Positions 1 to 7,107 of a DNA stretch of 13,523 bases are shown here, piece after piece. The stretch lies in contig JAGUXU010000115.1 of the NCBI GenBank assembly GCA_020061685.1, positions 1 through 13,523 of the forward strand, in the 5' to 3' direction. The notes beneath the pieces were generated by a model that saw only the letters and a program-made list of their open reading frames with translations, had not been told where the DNA came from and did no database searches. The position numbers and the translations under genes were made by a program. This DNA comes from Candidatus Omnitrophota bacterium. Lineage in GTDB: Bacteria > Omnitrophota > Gorgyraeia > Pluralincolimonadales > Pluralincolimonadaceae. The stretch's first letter is position 1. Every line of letters begins with the position of its first letter.

Positions 1-516
1 ACCCCTCTTGTCCAACAGTGATATCGCCAGCGCGTCGCCGAAGGCAAGCATAGCCGTGGTCGAGGCGGTAGGGGCGAGATTGAACGGGCACGCCTCTTTC
101 TTTACGCCGACATTTAAAACGACGTCGCTATACTTCGCCAGCGTCGATCTCATATTTCCGGTCATCGCGATGAGCTTTGCGCCTATCTTCTTTAATGTAG
201 GAAGCAGCCTTAATATCTCTTCGGTCTCCCCCGAGTTCGATATCGCGATAATCACGTCGTCTTTCGTCACTCTTCCCAGGTCTCCGTGGATCGCGTCAGC
301 CGGATGCAATGAGAGGCTCGGAGTGCCGGTCGAAGAAAGTGTGGCGGATATCTTCTCGCCTATAAATCCGGGCTTGCCCATCCCCGTGACCACTACCTTG
401 CCCTTGCAGGCGAGGATCAACTTGACCGCTCTCTCAAAATTCTTATCGACGCGCTTTATAAGCGATCTTACCGCCTCGGCCTCTGTCCTCAATACCTCTT
501 TTGCGCGATTTATCAT
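1..516 (-). CDS. kdsD: Arabinose-5-phosphate isomerase (KdsD/KpsF), 3' end cut by window edge
   Basis: Converts D-ribulose 5-phosphate to D-arabinose 5-phosphate, the first committed step to Kdo, in the cytoplasm. Only the first 172 residues are inside the window; the frame is open to base 1. They form a complete sugar isomerase (SIS) domain: VTGMGKPG at 43-50, HPADAIHGDLG at 71-81, SNSGET at 93-98 (phosphate-binding serine loop) and LAPTASTTA at 147-155, close to the E. coli KdsD motifs. Family members are about 320 residues with a C-terminal CBS pair, which would lie beyond base 1. The ATG sits one base after the kdsA stop (TAAGATG), with an AAGGGG-type ribosome site inside the kdsA end, so the two are translationally coupled. 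KpsF and GutQ are the same family; the kdsA/kdsB neighbours favour KdsD. Confidence 0.93.
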   Translation of the reverse strand, partial: MINRAKEVLRTEAEAVRSLIKRVDKNFERAVKLILACKGKVVVTGMGKPGFIGEKISATLSSTGTPSLSLHPADAIHGDLGRVTKDDVIIAISNSGETEEILRLLPTLKKIGAKLIAMTGNMRSTLAKYSDVVLNVGVKKEACPFNLAPTASTTAMLAFGDALAISLLDKRG

Positions 517-517
517 C

Positions 518-1348
518 TTAAATCCCCTTCGCGTTTACTACGGAATGGATCTCTTTTACCATAATAAGCAGATCCTCCAGGCCCTTCAGCGCTATGGAAT
601 TCGGCCCGTCGCATAAAGCCTTCTCCGGCTTTTCGTGGATCTCCAGAAATAATCCGTCGCATCCGGCCGCCACCGCCGCGCGTGCAAGGATAGGCACGAA
701 CTTCCTCTCGCCGCCCGAGGCCTTTCCCAGGCCGCCGGGTAATTGCGTGGAATGCGTGGCGTCAAATACGACCGGATATCCCAGCCCGGCCAGGATAGCC
801 AGCGCCCTCATATCGCTCACGAGGTTATTATATCCGAAAGAGACGCCGCGCTCCGTTATTATTATCGACCTGTTCCCCGCCGACTCGACTTTCTCAACGA
901 CGTTCCTGACATCCCACGGCGCCATAAACTGCCCCTTCTTGATATTGACGGCTTTCTTCGTCTTGGCGACGGCGATGATAAAATCCGTCTGGCGGGAGAG
1001 GAAAGCTGGTATCTGGATAGCGTCCAGTACCTTTGCCGCAATATCCAATTCCTCCCTGCAATGCACGTCGCTTAATATCGGCAGGCCGGTCTCCCTCTTT
1101 ACCTTCTCTAATATCTTTATTCCCTTCTTAAGCCCCGGCCCGCGGTAAGACCTCAGTGAAGTCCTGTTGGCTTTATCATAACTTGATTTGTAGATATAGG
1201 GGATATCGAGGCGCCCGGCTATCGCTTTTATCTTTTCGGCGTGGCGCAAAGCCGATGACTCGCTCTCTATCACGCATGGCCCCCCGATAAGGACGAGGGG
1301 ATTACCTGCGCCTATCTTTATCTTTCCGACTGATACGGCCTTGCTCAT
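518..1348 (-). CDS. kdsA: 3-deoxy-D-manno-octulosonate 8-phosphate synthase (Kdo-8-P synthase)
   Basis: Condenses arabinose 5-phosphate with phosphoenolpyruvate to Kdo 8-phosphate. The 276 residues are the normal family length and form a TIM barrel. Visible signatures are GGPCVIESES (22-31), KSSYDKANR (54-62), SRQTDF (118-123), KKGQFMAPWD (137-146) and DATHSTQLPGG (196-206). Cys25, His199, Glu236 and Asp247 match the four metal ligands of the Aquifex-type enzyme; the metal-independent E. coli enzyme has Asn in place of this Cys. A metal-dependent (class II) enzyme is therefore expected. The ATG overlaps the kdsB stop as ATGA, and AAGGAG at 1355-1360 lies six bases upstream, fixing the start. 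kdsD, the previous step in the pathway, follows directly. Confidence 0.97.
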   Translation of the reverse strand: MSKAVSVGKIKIGAGNPLVLIGGPCVIESESSALRHAEKIKAIAGRLDIPYIYKSSYDKANRTSLRSYRGPGLKKGIKILEKVKRETGLPILSDVHCREELDIAAKVLDAIQIPAFLSRQTDFIIAVAKTKKAVNIKKGQFMAPWDVRNVVEKVESAGNRSIIITERGVSFGYNNLVSDMRALAILAGLGYPVVFDATHSTQLPGGLGKASGGERKFVPILARAAVAAGCDGLFLEIHEKPEKALCDGPNSIALKGLEDLLIMVKEIHSVVNAKGI

Positions 1349-2079
1349 TGTGTTCTCCTTGAGATCAATATCTCTTTGGCGCGTTCCAGGTCTTCCGCCG
1401 TATCGATCCCTATCGTATCGAACTGTGTGGTAGCGACCTTTATCTTATAACCGTTCTCCAAAACGCGAAGCTGTTCTAATCCCTCGGCGTCCTCAAGGCC
1501 CGAGGCCGGAAGGTTCGTGAACGTGAAAAGAAAATCTTTTGTGAAGGCATAAAGGCCTATGTGCTTATAATGTATCGTGCCCTCGGTAAAGCGCGGATAC
1601 GGGATGGGCGAGCGCGAGAAATACAGCGCGTAGCCGTTCTTGTCGCAGACGACCTTGACCACATTCGGGTTCTTGAGATCCTCCGGGTCGGTTATCTTTT
1701 TCCTGAGCGTGGTCATCGCGATATCCTTGTCTTCCAACAAGGGACGGACTATATCGTCTATCATGGACGGATGCAGCAGAGGCTCGTCCGCCTGTATATT
1801 GACGACCACTTTGACGTCGATAGGATTGACGACCTCTCTTAACCTGTCGGTCCCTGTCTTGTGTTCCTTCGCGGTCAAGACGACCTTTCCGCCGAAACCC
1901 AGGACCTCGGCCTTTATCCTTTCGTCATCGGTCGCGACTATCAGGTCATCGAGTGTAGCGGCGCGCTTGGCGTTCTCCCACACATGCCGGATCACGGACT
2001 TGCCGAGCAGGTCCTTCAGGACCTTGCCTTCAAGTCTCGTTGCCTGATATCTGGCCGGAATTATCCCGATAGCGTCCAT
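1345..2079 (-). CDS. kdsB: CMP-Kdo synthetase (3-deoxy-manno-octulosonate cytidylyltransferase)
   Basis: Activates Kdo with CTP to CMP-Kdo, the donor for the Kdo transferase WaaA. The 244 residues match the usual 240-260. The N-terminal nucleotide-binding motif is IIPARYQATRLEGK (6-19), followed by VATDD (48-52), KTGTDRL (74-80) and VNIQADEPLL (93-102). The usual form of the last motif is QGDEP; here Gly is Ala, which keeps the acidic pair and probably activity. RFTEGTIHYKHIGLYAF further on is also typical. The ATG follows the stop of the heptokinase gene after one base (TAGAATG), and the end overlaps kdsA by ATGA. The gene sits between heptose and Kdo synthesis genes in one translationally coupled run. 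Confidence 0.96.
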   Translation of the reverse strand: MDAIGIIPARYQATRLEGKVLKDLLGKSVIRHVWENAKRAATLDDLIVATDDERIKAEVLGFGGKVVLTAKEHKTGTDRLREVVNPIDVKVVVNIQADEPLLHPSMIDDIVRPLLEDKDIAMTTLRKKITDPEDLKNPNVVKVVCDKNGYALYFSRSPIPYPRFTEGTIHYKHIGLYAFTKDFLFTFTNLPASGLEDAEGLEQLRVLENGYKIKVATTQFDTIGIDTAEDLERAKEILISRRTQ

Positions 2080-2080
2080 T

Positions 2081-3085
2081 CTACACCTGCCAGTGATGGT
2101 CGCGTATGCGCGCTTTTAACTCTGCCTGCGAGGTCGTGGCGACACCCACCTTACCGACGACGATACCGCCGGCGAAGTTCGATATATGCGCCGCCTCTAT
2201 CATCTTGGCGCCCGCGCCCAAAGACACCGTGAAGGTCGCGATGACCGTATCCCCGGCGCCCGATACGTCGAATACTTCCTGCGCTACCGTCGGGATGTGG
2301 GTTATCTTCCCGCCGCGCTCGTAGACCCTCATGCCGTGCTCGCCTAATGTTATCACCGCGGCCTTTAATTTAAGCCTGCGAAGAAGCGCTTTTCCCAGTT
2401 TATTCAGGGATCCGTCGTCATAAACTTTTATGCCCGCCATGGCCTCGGCCTCTTTGCGGTTGGGGGTTATGGCGGTGACTCCCTTGTAATAAGAGAAATG
2501 TTCCTCTTTCGGGTCGACGGTTATTATCTTATTATGCCGCTTTGCCAGCGGGATCATCTCTTTCAACAGCCGCGGAGTTACGACGCCTTTGCCGTAATCC
2601 TCTATTATTACGCCGTCGACTTCCTTTATCTTTTCCTTGATATAACCTATCATATCCTTATTTACCGTCTCGCCTAAAGGCGATATCTTCTCGCGGTCTA
2701 TCCTCACGACCTGCTGATGGCGCGCCACCACCCTCGTCTTTAAGGTCGTAGGCCGGTTCGGATCCGAGATGACGCCTTCCAGGTCAACGCCTTCATCTTT
2801 TAATATCTTCTCAAGCCGCCGGCCGTGCTCGTCCCTTCCGATCGCTCCGACCAGATATGCCTTCGCGCCCAGGGCGCGGACGTTATTCGCGACATTCGCC
2901 GCGCCGCCCGGCATAAGGGATTCGCGTTCGACAAGGACTACCGGCACAGGCGCCTCAGGGGAGATCCTCGAGGTATCGCCCCAGACAAATTCATCGAGTA
3001 TAAGGTCGCCTATGATGAGGATCTTCACGTCATCAAATTTCGAGATCAGCCTGTTTATCTTCGTCACATCGCCCGGTTTTAGCAT
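2081..3085 (-). CDS. hldE: D-glycero-beta-D-manno-heptose-7-phosphate kinase (HldE kinase domain only)
   Basis: Phosphorylates heptose 7-phosphate at C1 to give heptose 1,7-bisphosphate, on the route to ADP-heptose. It is a PfkB/ribokinase fold of 334 residues: GDLILDEFVWGDTSRISPEAP (26-46), PGGAANVANN (59-68) and the C-terminal signature DVSGAGDTVI (273-282), with Asp279 as the expected catalytic base. The match to E. coli HldE is clear, but that protein is about 477 residues with a nucleotidyltransferase domain at the C-terminus. Here the protein ends after the kinase domain, so adenylylation must come from a separate gene (HldC type) not in this window. Calling it rfaE1/hldA is equally fair. 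An AGAGG ribosome site seven bases before the ATG supports the start. It lies one base after the hldD stop. Confidence 0.92.
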   Translation of the reverse strand: MLKPGDVTKINRLISKFDDVKILIIGDLILDEFVWGDTSRISPEAPVPVVLVERESLMPGGAANVANNVRALGAKAYLVGAIGRDEHGRRLEKILKDEGVDLEGVISDPNRPTTLKTRVVARHQQVVRIDREKISPLGETVNKDMIGYIKEKIKEVDGVIIEDYGKGVVTPRLLKEMIPLAKRHNKIITVDPKEEHFSYYKGVTAITPNRKEAEAMAGIKVYDDGSLNKLGKALLRRLKLKAAVITLGEHGMRVYERGGKITHIPTVAQEVFDVSGAGDTVIATFTVSLGAGAKMIEAAHISNFAGGIVVGKVGVATTSQAELKARIRDHHWQV

Positions 3086-3086
3086 C

Positions 3087-4004
3087 TCATCGCCTCTTTA
3101 GATTTTTTAATACACCGACATAGTCTCCGATGCCCGATTCCAGATCGTATTTCACGCTGAACTTCAGTTCCGCCTTGCTTAACCTCATATCGGCCTGCGT
3201 CTGGTCCTGATAGAATCCGTACGGATTCTCGAAATAATCCGGCTTCAGGTCTTTGCCCATCGCCTTGTTCAGGACCTCTATCACCCTGTTAAATGTGTTA
3301 GGAATACCGGTGCCGACGTTAAATACGCCGCTCTTCGCGTAATCCATCGCCTTTAAATTCGCGGCGACGACGTCCTTGACATAGATAAAATCGCGGAACT
3401 GCTCTCCCCATTTGAATATCCTGGGATTTTTACCGGCCTCCATCTGAAGATATAACTGGCATATCATGCTCGCGGCTTTCTTCTTGTGGAACTCGCCGGG
3501 CCCGTATACGTTAAAATAGCGCAGGCCCACTACCGAGAAACCGGGATTCTCCTTTACGAACTCCCGGGCGGCCGCTTCCATCTTCACCTTGCTCTCGCCG
3601 TAGATATTCGCGGGCGCAGGCTTGTCCGATTCGCTCATCGGGACTTTTCCCTTGCCGTATGTCGCCGCGCTCGAGGCATAGACTATCTTTTTGCATCCGA
3701 TCTTCTTGGCGTAATCCAAGAGCCTCTTAAACGCGTCTACGTTTACCGAATCCATAAGCGATACGTCCGTCACCGTCGTATCGGTAATAGCGGCCTCATG
3801 GAATATCGCCTCGAGGTCCTTCGCGAATTTTGAGTAATCCACGGTCCTTATATCCGCCGGGATGATCTCTCCCTTAAATCCCTCAAGGTTATCCTTCGTG
3901 CCGGCAGAAAAATCGTCTAAGACGAGGACCTTGCCTTTTCCCTGAAGCTCAAACGCTATATTGCGGCCTATCAGTCCCGCCGCCCCGGTGACCAGAAAGT
4001 TCAT
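3087..4004 (-). CDS. hldD: ADP-L-glycero-D-manno-heptose 6-epimerase
   Basis: Epimerises ADP-D-glycero- to ADP-L-glycero-D-manno-heptose, the donor used by the GT9 heptosyltransferases next door. It is an extended short-chain dehydrogenase of 305 residues. The NADP-binding loop is TGAAGLIG (6-13), SSAATYG is at 111-117, the catalytic pair Tyr135/Lys139 lies in YGESK, LRYFNVYGPGE is at 161-171, and ENPYGFYQDQTQAD (259-272) is diagnostic of HldD rather than of GalE-type epimerases. The H-K pair at 173-174 lies where the second catalytic Lys of E. coli HldD is expected. This is the first gene after the only real gap in the operon and has a candidate promoter (separate entry). AAGAGG about ten bases before the ATG is a usable ribosome site. 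Confidence 0.94.
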   Translation of the reverse strand: MNFLVTGAAGLIGRNIAFELQGKGKVLVLDDFSAGTKDNLEGFKGEIIPADIRTVDYSKFAKDLEAIFHEAAITDTTVTDVSLMDSVNVDAFKRLLDYAKKIGCKKIVYASSAATYGKGKVPMSESDKPAPANIYGESKVKMEAAAREFVKENPGFSVVGLRYFNVYGPGEFHKKKAASMICQLYLQMEAGKNPRIFKWGEQFRDFIYVKDVVAANLKAMDYAKSGVFNVGTGIPNTFNRVIEVLNKAMGKDLKPDYFENPYGFYQDQTQADMRLSKAELKFSVKYDLESGIGDYVGVLKNLKRR

Positions 4005-4031
4005 ATTTGAGTCGACCTCTTATTCTAAAAA

Positions 4032-4060
4032 AGTTTACCATCAATATCGCGCAGTGTCAA
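4032..4060 (-). promoter_or_regulatory. Candidate sigma-70 promoter in front of hldD
   Basis: Read on the minus strand, TTGACA (4060-4055, a perfect -35) is followed after exactly 17 bases (4054-4038) by TAAACT (4037-4032), a -10 that agrees with TATAAT at four of six positions including the outer T, A and T. Transcription would begin near A4026/G4025, giving a leader of about 21 nt with AAGAGG before the hldD ATG. The -35 overlaps the stop codon of the upstream GT9 gene. This is the only non-coding stretch longer than six bases, which strengthens the call. Activity is inferred. Confidence 0.6.
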
Positions 4061-5103
4061 ACCTTCTTAAGCAGGCTCTCGGCCGCATTCAGCACATCCT
4101 CGACGGTTATCGCGTCGAGGCATTTGAAATTTATCTCGCAGTCATGGGCCTTGCAGTATTTGCAGCCGACGTCTTTGTGTATGACTATATCGCGCGGCCC
4201 CACAGGCCCCCATCTCGTCGGAGAAAGCCCGGGGTCAAGACGGCCGAATATCGAGATGACGGGCGTGCCGACAGCCACGGCTATGTGGACGGGCCCGGAA
4301 TCGTTCGAGATGAATATCTTGCATCTCTTCAATAGCGCCGCGACCTCGCCGAGCGAATGGTCCTCCGATAATATTATAGGCCTATGCAGCATCCCGCTCT
4401 CCGTTTCTCTCACGGTCTTGAGATCCGCCGGACCGCCTATGATGACGACCCTGACTTTATGCCTGTCTATCAATTCATCCGCCACACGGCCGAACCTGTA
4501 AGCCGGCCAGCGCTTTGAGGGGCAGCTGGCGCCCGGATGTATCGCGATGACCGTATCCTTCTTATCAAGGTCGTTCAAGAGGAAGAACCTGTCGATTATC
4601 CTTTCGTCCCCGGCCCTGACCGGCATATATAATGCCCTGTCTTTTGCCTCGATGCCTGCGGCGCGCAAGACATCGAGGTTATAATCTATCTCGTGCTTTT
4701 GGCCGATATGTTTTACGTCCTCTAATTTCTTCGTAAGGAATATGCCGCCTTTTTTATCGTATCCCACCCGCTCGGGTATACCCGCGAGGAAAGGGATCAT
4801 ATTGGACCTGTTCGTAGGATGCAGTATTACCGCGAGGTCAAATCTCTTTTTCCTTAATCCGACTACGAACCTTAGCGTCCCGAAGATGCTCTTGTGCTCG
4901 CCGTCCTTATCGTATAGTATCACTTCGTCGAGATAGGGATTTCCGTCGACGATATCCGCCGCATACGGGCGTACCATCATCGCTATGTGTGCGTTCGGAT
5001 ACGCCTCCCGTGCGGCCTTTATGGCCGGCGTCGATAACAGCACGTCGCCTATCCTGTCGGTCCTTATTAGGAGTATCCTACGTTCTTGGCTCTTTTCTTT
5101 CAT
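4057..5103 (-). CDS. GT9 family glycosyltransferase, ADP-heptose:LPS heptosyltransferase-like (third single-domain GT9)
   Basis: Likely transfers heptose from ADP-heptose to the LPS inner core on the cytoplasmic face of the inner membrane. The 348 residues are a full-length GT-B pair of domains. The N-terminal RTDRIGDVLLSTPAI carries the conserved catalytic-type Asp20. HPGASCPSKRWP and SNDSGPVHIAVAVGTPVISIFG are the C-terminal donor-binding motifs of WaaC/WaaF. The tail has four cysteines at 314, 317, 322 and 328 (C-x2-C-x4-C-x5-C) followed by LDAITVEDV, shared with the other GT9 domains here. The start overlaps the upstream GT9 gene by 26 bases, with AAGGA nine bases before the ATG. Which heptose or other sugar it adds cannot be read from sequence, so no waa symbol is given. 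Confidence 0.88.
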   Translation of the reverse strand: MKEKSQERRILLIRTDRIGDVLLSTPAIKAAREAYPNAHIAMMVRPYAADIVDGNPYLDEVILYDKDGEHKSIFGTLRFVVGLRKKRFDLAVILHPTNRSNMIPFLAGIPERVGYDKKGGIFLTKKLEDVKHIGQKHEIDYNLDVLRAAGIEAKDRALYMPVRAGDERIIDRFFLLNDLDKKDTVIAIHPGASCPSKRWPAYRFGRVADELIDRHKVRVVIIGGPADLKTVRETESGMLHRPIILSEDHSLGEVAALLKRCKIFISNDSGPVHIAVAVGTPVISIFGRLDPGLSPTRWGPVGPRDIVIHKDVGCKYCKAHDCEINFKCLDAITVEDVLNAAESLLKKV

Positions 5104-6085
5104 TCAATATATTCCTTGCGGCCTCAAACACCTCTTCGGCTTCGACCGCTTTCATACATTCAAGGTTATATTTGCACTGTGCGACCTCGCACGGGGAACA
5201 ATGAAGTTCCTTGCGGAGGGCCGTTCCCTCTCTCGGCCCGTATTTTCTGTAGTCGGTAGGGCCGAATATCGCCACAGACGGCGTCCCGACCGAACCGGCG
5301 ATATGGAGGGGCGCGCTGTCATTTGTTATCAGCAGGCGCGCGCGCTTTATACACCATGCCAGCTCGCGCAAGTTTGTCTCTCCCGCGACCGAGATCGCGT
5401 AACTTCTCATCCTGTTCAATATCCGCTCGCATATCGCCCTGTCCGGGGCGTCTCCGACAAAGACGATCTTTATCTTTCCGCCGGAGGCGGATCCGCCTTC
5501 GGCGGACAACTTGTCTATTAACTTATCGCAGACCTTGGCGAAATTGCCCTCGGGCCACCTCTTTATATGGCTCTTGGCGCCCGGGCTTACACAGATGAAC
5601 TCGTCCGAATCCGAGATGCCCTTTTTCTTCAAGATCTTACGGGCGTTATCCGCGTCTATCTGGCTTATCCATATCCGGTAAGGATCGGAAGCCGGGCTAA
5701 GCCCCAGCGATTTGACTTTCAAGAGATGCGCATCTATTTTATGGATCACCCCTTTCGGCAGATCCAGGGCCGGTTTACCGGAAAATCTGGGGCGCAGGAG
5801 AAAGGACAAGAGACTGTTACGAAGGTCGATGACGAGGTCGTATTTAACCTTTCTTAGATCCAGCAGGAATTTAAGTTTTCCGAACATCGAAAGCGACTTA
5901 TCGTAGACGTACATCTTGTCTATACGCGGGTCGACCTCAAAGATCTCTTTGGCACGGGTGCCCACCACGACGTCTATCAGGGCTTCCCTGAAATTTTCCT
6001 TCAACGCGCCGAGGACCGGCAAAGTAAGGACGACGTCGCCTATATTGCTTAACGTTATGACCAATATCCTTTTCACATCATTCAT
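5078..6085 (-). CDS. GT9 family glycosyltransferase, heptosyltransferase-like (second single-domain GT9, with palindromic insert)
   Basis: A 335-residue GT-B enzyme of the heptosyltransferase family. Family marks are LSNIGDVVLTLPVL with Asp17, VSPGAKSHIKRWP, TNDSAPLHIAGSVGTP with AIFGPTD, and the four-cysteine tail CSPCEVAQCKYNLECMKAV (same C-x2-C-x4-C-x5-C spacing as the next gene). Between the helix ending ...CDKLIDKL and the strand KIKIVFVGD there are about ten extra residues (SAEGGSASGG, near 194-203) absent from the other three GT9 domains. They are encoded by a 28-bp palindrome (separate entry). The insert falls in a surface loop of the C-terminal domain, so the enzyme may well remain active. 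The ATG overlaps the upstream GT9 stop as ATGA. The acceptor sugar is unknown. Confidence 0.87.
   Translation of the reverse strand: MNDVKRILVITLSNIGDVVLTLPVLGALKENFREALIDVVVGTRAKEIFEVDPRIDKMYVYDKSLSMFGKLKFLLDLRKVKYDLVIDLRNSLLSFLLRPRFSGKPALDLPKGVIHKIDAHLLKVKSLGLSPASDPYRIWISQIDADNARKILKKKGISDSDEFICVSPGAKSHIKRWPEGNFAKVCDKLIDKLSAEGGSASGGKIKIVFVGDAPDRAICERILNRMRSYAISVAGETNLRELAWCIKRARLLITNDSAPLHIAGSVGTPSVAIFGPTDYRKYGPREGTALRKELHCSPCEVAQCKYNLECMKAVEAEEVFEAARNILNERKEPRT
5478..5505. repeat. 28-bp near-perfect palindrome within a coding region
   Basis: The two 14-base halves (CCGCCGGAGGCGGA and TCCGCCTTCGGCGG) are reverse complements at 13 of 14 positions, with no loop. The element is in frame and encodes the Gly/Ser/Ala-rich insert at about residues 194-203 of the second single-domain GT9 gene. 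Because the paralogues in this window lack these residues, it looks like an inserted palindromic element that kept the reading frame, similar in concept to the Rickettsia palindromic elements. There is only one full copy in the window. Confidence 0.75.
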
Positions 6086-7107
6086 TTTAATAATTTAGCC
6101 GCCTCTTTTATCACGTCCTCGACGGTTATCGCCTTCATACAGGCGTTGTCCTCGCAACGCAGATTATAACAGGGGATCTTGCAGTCCGGCTTCGGCAGCG
6201 GTTTCTGGATCACGACGTATTTGCCTTCGCCGTAGGGCCCGGTCACTTTGGGGTCGGTCGGGCCGAAGAGCGCTATCGTCTTCGCGCTCTGACTTACCGC
6301 GATGTGCATCGGGCCGGAATCGTTGGAAATGACCAGGTCCGCGTGCCTTAAGATAGCGGCCAACTGCCTTAAAGTGGTCTCTCCGCAGGTGACCACCGGC
6401 CTGTTCTTCATCATACCGGTTATGGCATTTCCCAGTTCCACGTCTTTCTCGGCACCGGTTATAAGGATCTGCGCCCCGAACAGCCCGGCCAGTTTATCGC
6501 CTAATTCCGCGAATCTGGCGGCCGGCCAGCGTTTCAGGTTCCAGTTCCCTCCCGGATTAAGGACTATTACGGGCTTGCCCTCTTTAACGCCCTGTGAATT
6601 TAAGTATTCCCGCGCGAAGACTTCGTCTTCTTTGCTTATAAATAATTCCATATTCCTGCCGGCGGGGGGTATATCTTTCGCCTTTACGATATTCAGGAAC
6701 TGCTCCACCTTATGGATATCGGCCCTCTGCGGCTCCACCTTCTTGCTAAGCAGGAAACCCCTCTTCGGGTTATCTATTCCCACCCTCTCTTTTATGCCGG
6801 AGAGGGCTACCATCAAAGTGCGCGTCAGGGACCTGTGAAATAAGAAGACCGTGTCGAAACGCCGCGACTTCAGCGACGCTATCAGGCGCAATTTTCCGCT
6901 GAGCCCTTTATATTCTTTCTTCTCGTCATATATGAGAAGCTCGTCCAGATGCGGATTTTTTTCCAATGCCTCCCTGCATCGCGGGACGACCATGCAGGCG
7001 ATATACGCCTGCGGATAGCGTTTCCTGATGGCGCGTATGGCCGGCGTCGAGAAGAGGACATCGCCCACCCAATTGACGTTCACTATCAATATCCTATGTT
7101 CTTTCAT
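6082..7107 (-). CDS. GT9 family glycosyltransferase, ADP-heptose:LPS heptosyltransferase (WaaF-like; first single-domain GT9)
   Basis: Expected to add heptose to the inner core. The protein has 341 residues, typical of WaaF. VNWVGDVLFSTPAIRAIR carries Asp16, and NWVGD resembles WaaF (heptosyltransferase II). LNPGGNWNLKRWP, SNDSGPMHIAVSQSAKTIALFGPTDP and the tail cysteines (C-x3-C-x4-C-x4-C, then MKAITVEDV) complete the family pattern. Of the GT9 genes here it is the closest by eye to WaaF, but the specificity is inferred. The start overlaps the end of the GT4 gene by 14 bases, with AAGGA eight bases before the ATG; the end overlaps the next GT9 gene by ATGA. Confidence 0.89.
   Translation of the reverse strand: MKEHRILIVNVNWVGDVLFSTPAIRAIRKRYPQAYIACMVVPRCREALEKNPHLDELLIYDEKKEYKGLSGKLRLIASLKSRRFDTVFLFHRSLTRTLMVALSGIKERVGIDNPKRGFLLSKKVEPQRADIHKVEQFLNIVKAKDIPPAGRNMELFISKEDEVFAREYLNSQGVKEGKPVIVLNPGGNWNLKRWPAARFAELGDKLAGLFGAQILITGAEKDVELGNAITGMMKNRPVVTCGETTLRQLAAILRHADLVISNDSGPMHIAVSQSAKTIALFGPTDPKVTGPYGEGKYVVIQKPLPKPDCKIPCYNLRCEDNACMKAITVEDVIKEAAKLLK

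Noticed and set aside
8..616. Plus-strand open frame of 202 codons over kdsD and the kdsA end
   Set aside because: It is antisense to well-conserved SIS-domain and KdsA coding sequence, has no recognisable domain, and every other gene here is on the minus strand.
4021..4060. Possible rho-independent terminator after the third single-domain GT9 gene (T-run at 4031-4027 on the minus strand)
   Set aside because: Only a four-base GTTT/AAAC pairing precedes the T-run; no GC-rich stem exists. The same bases fit a promoter much better.
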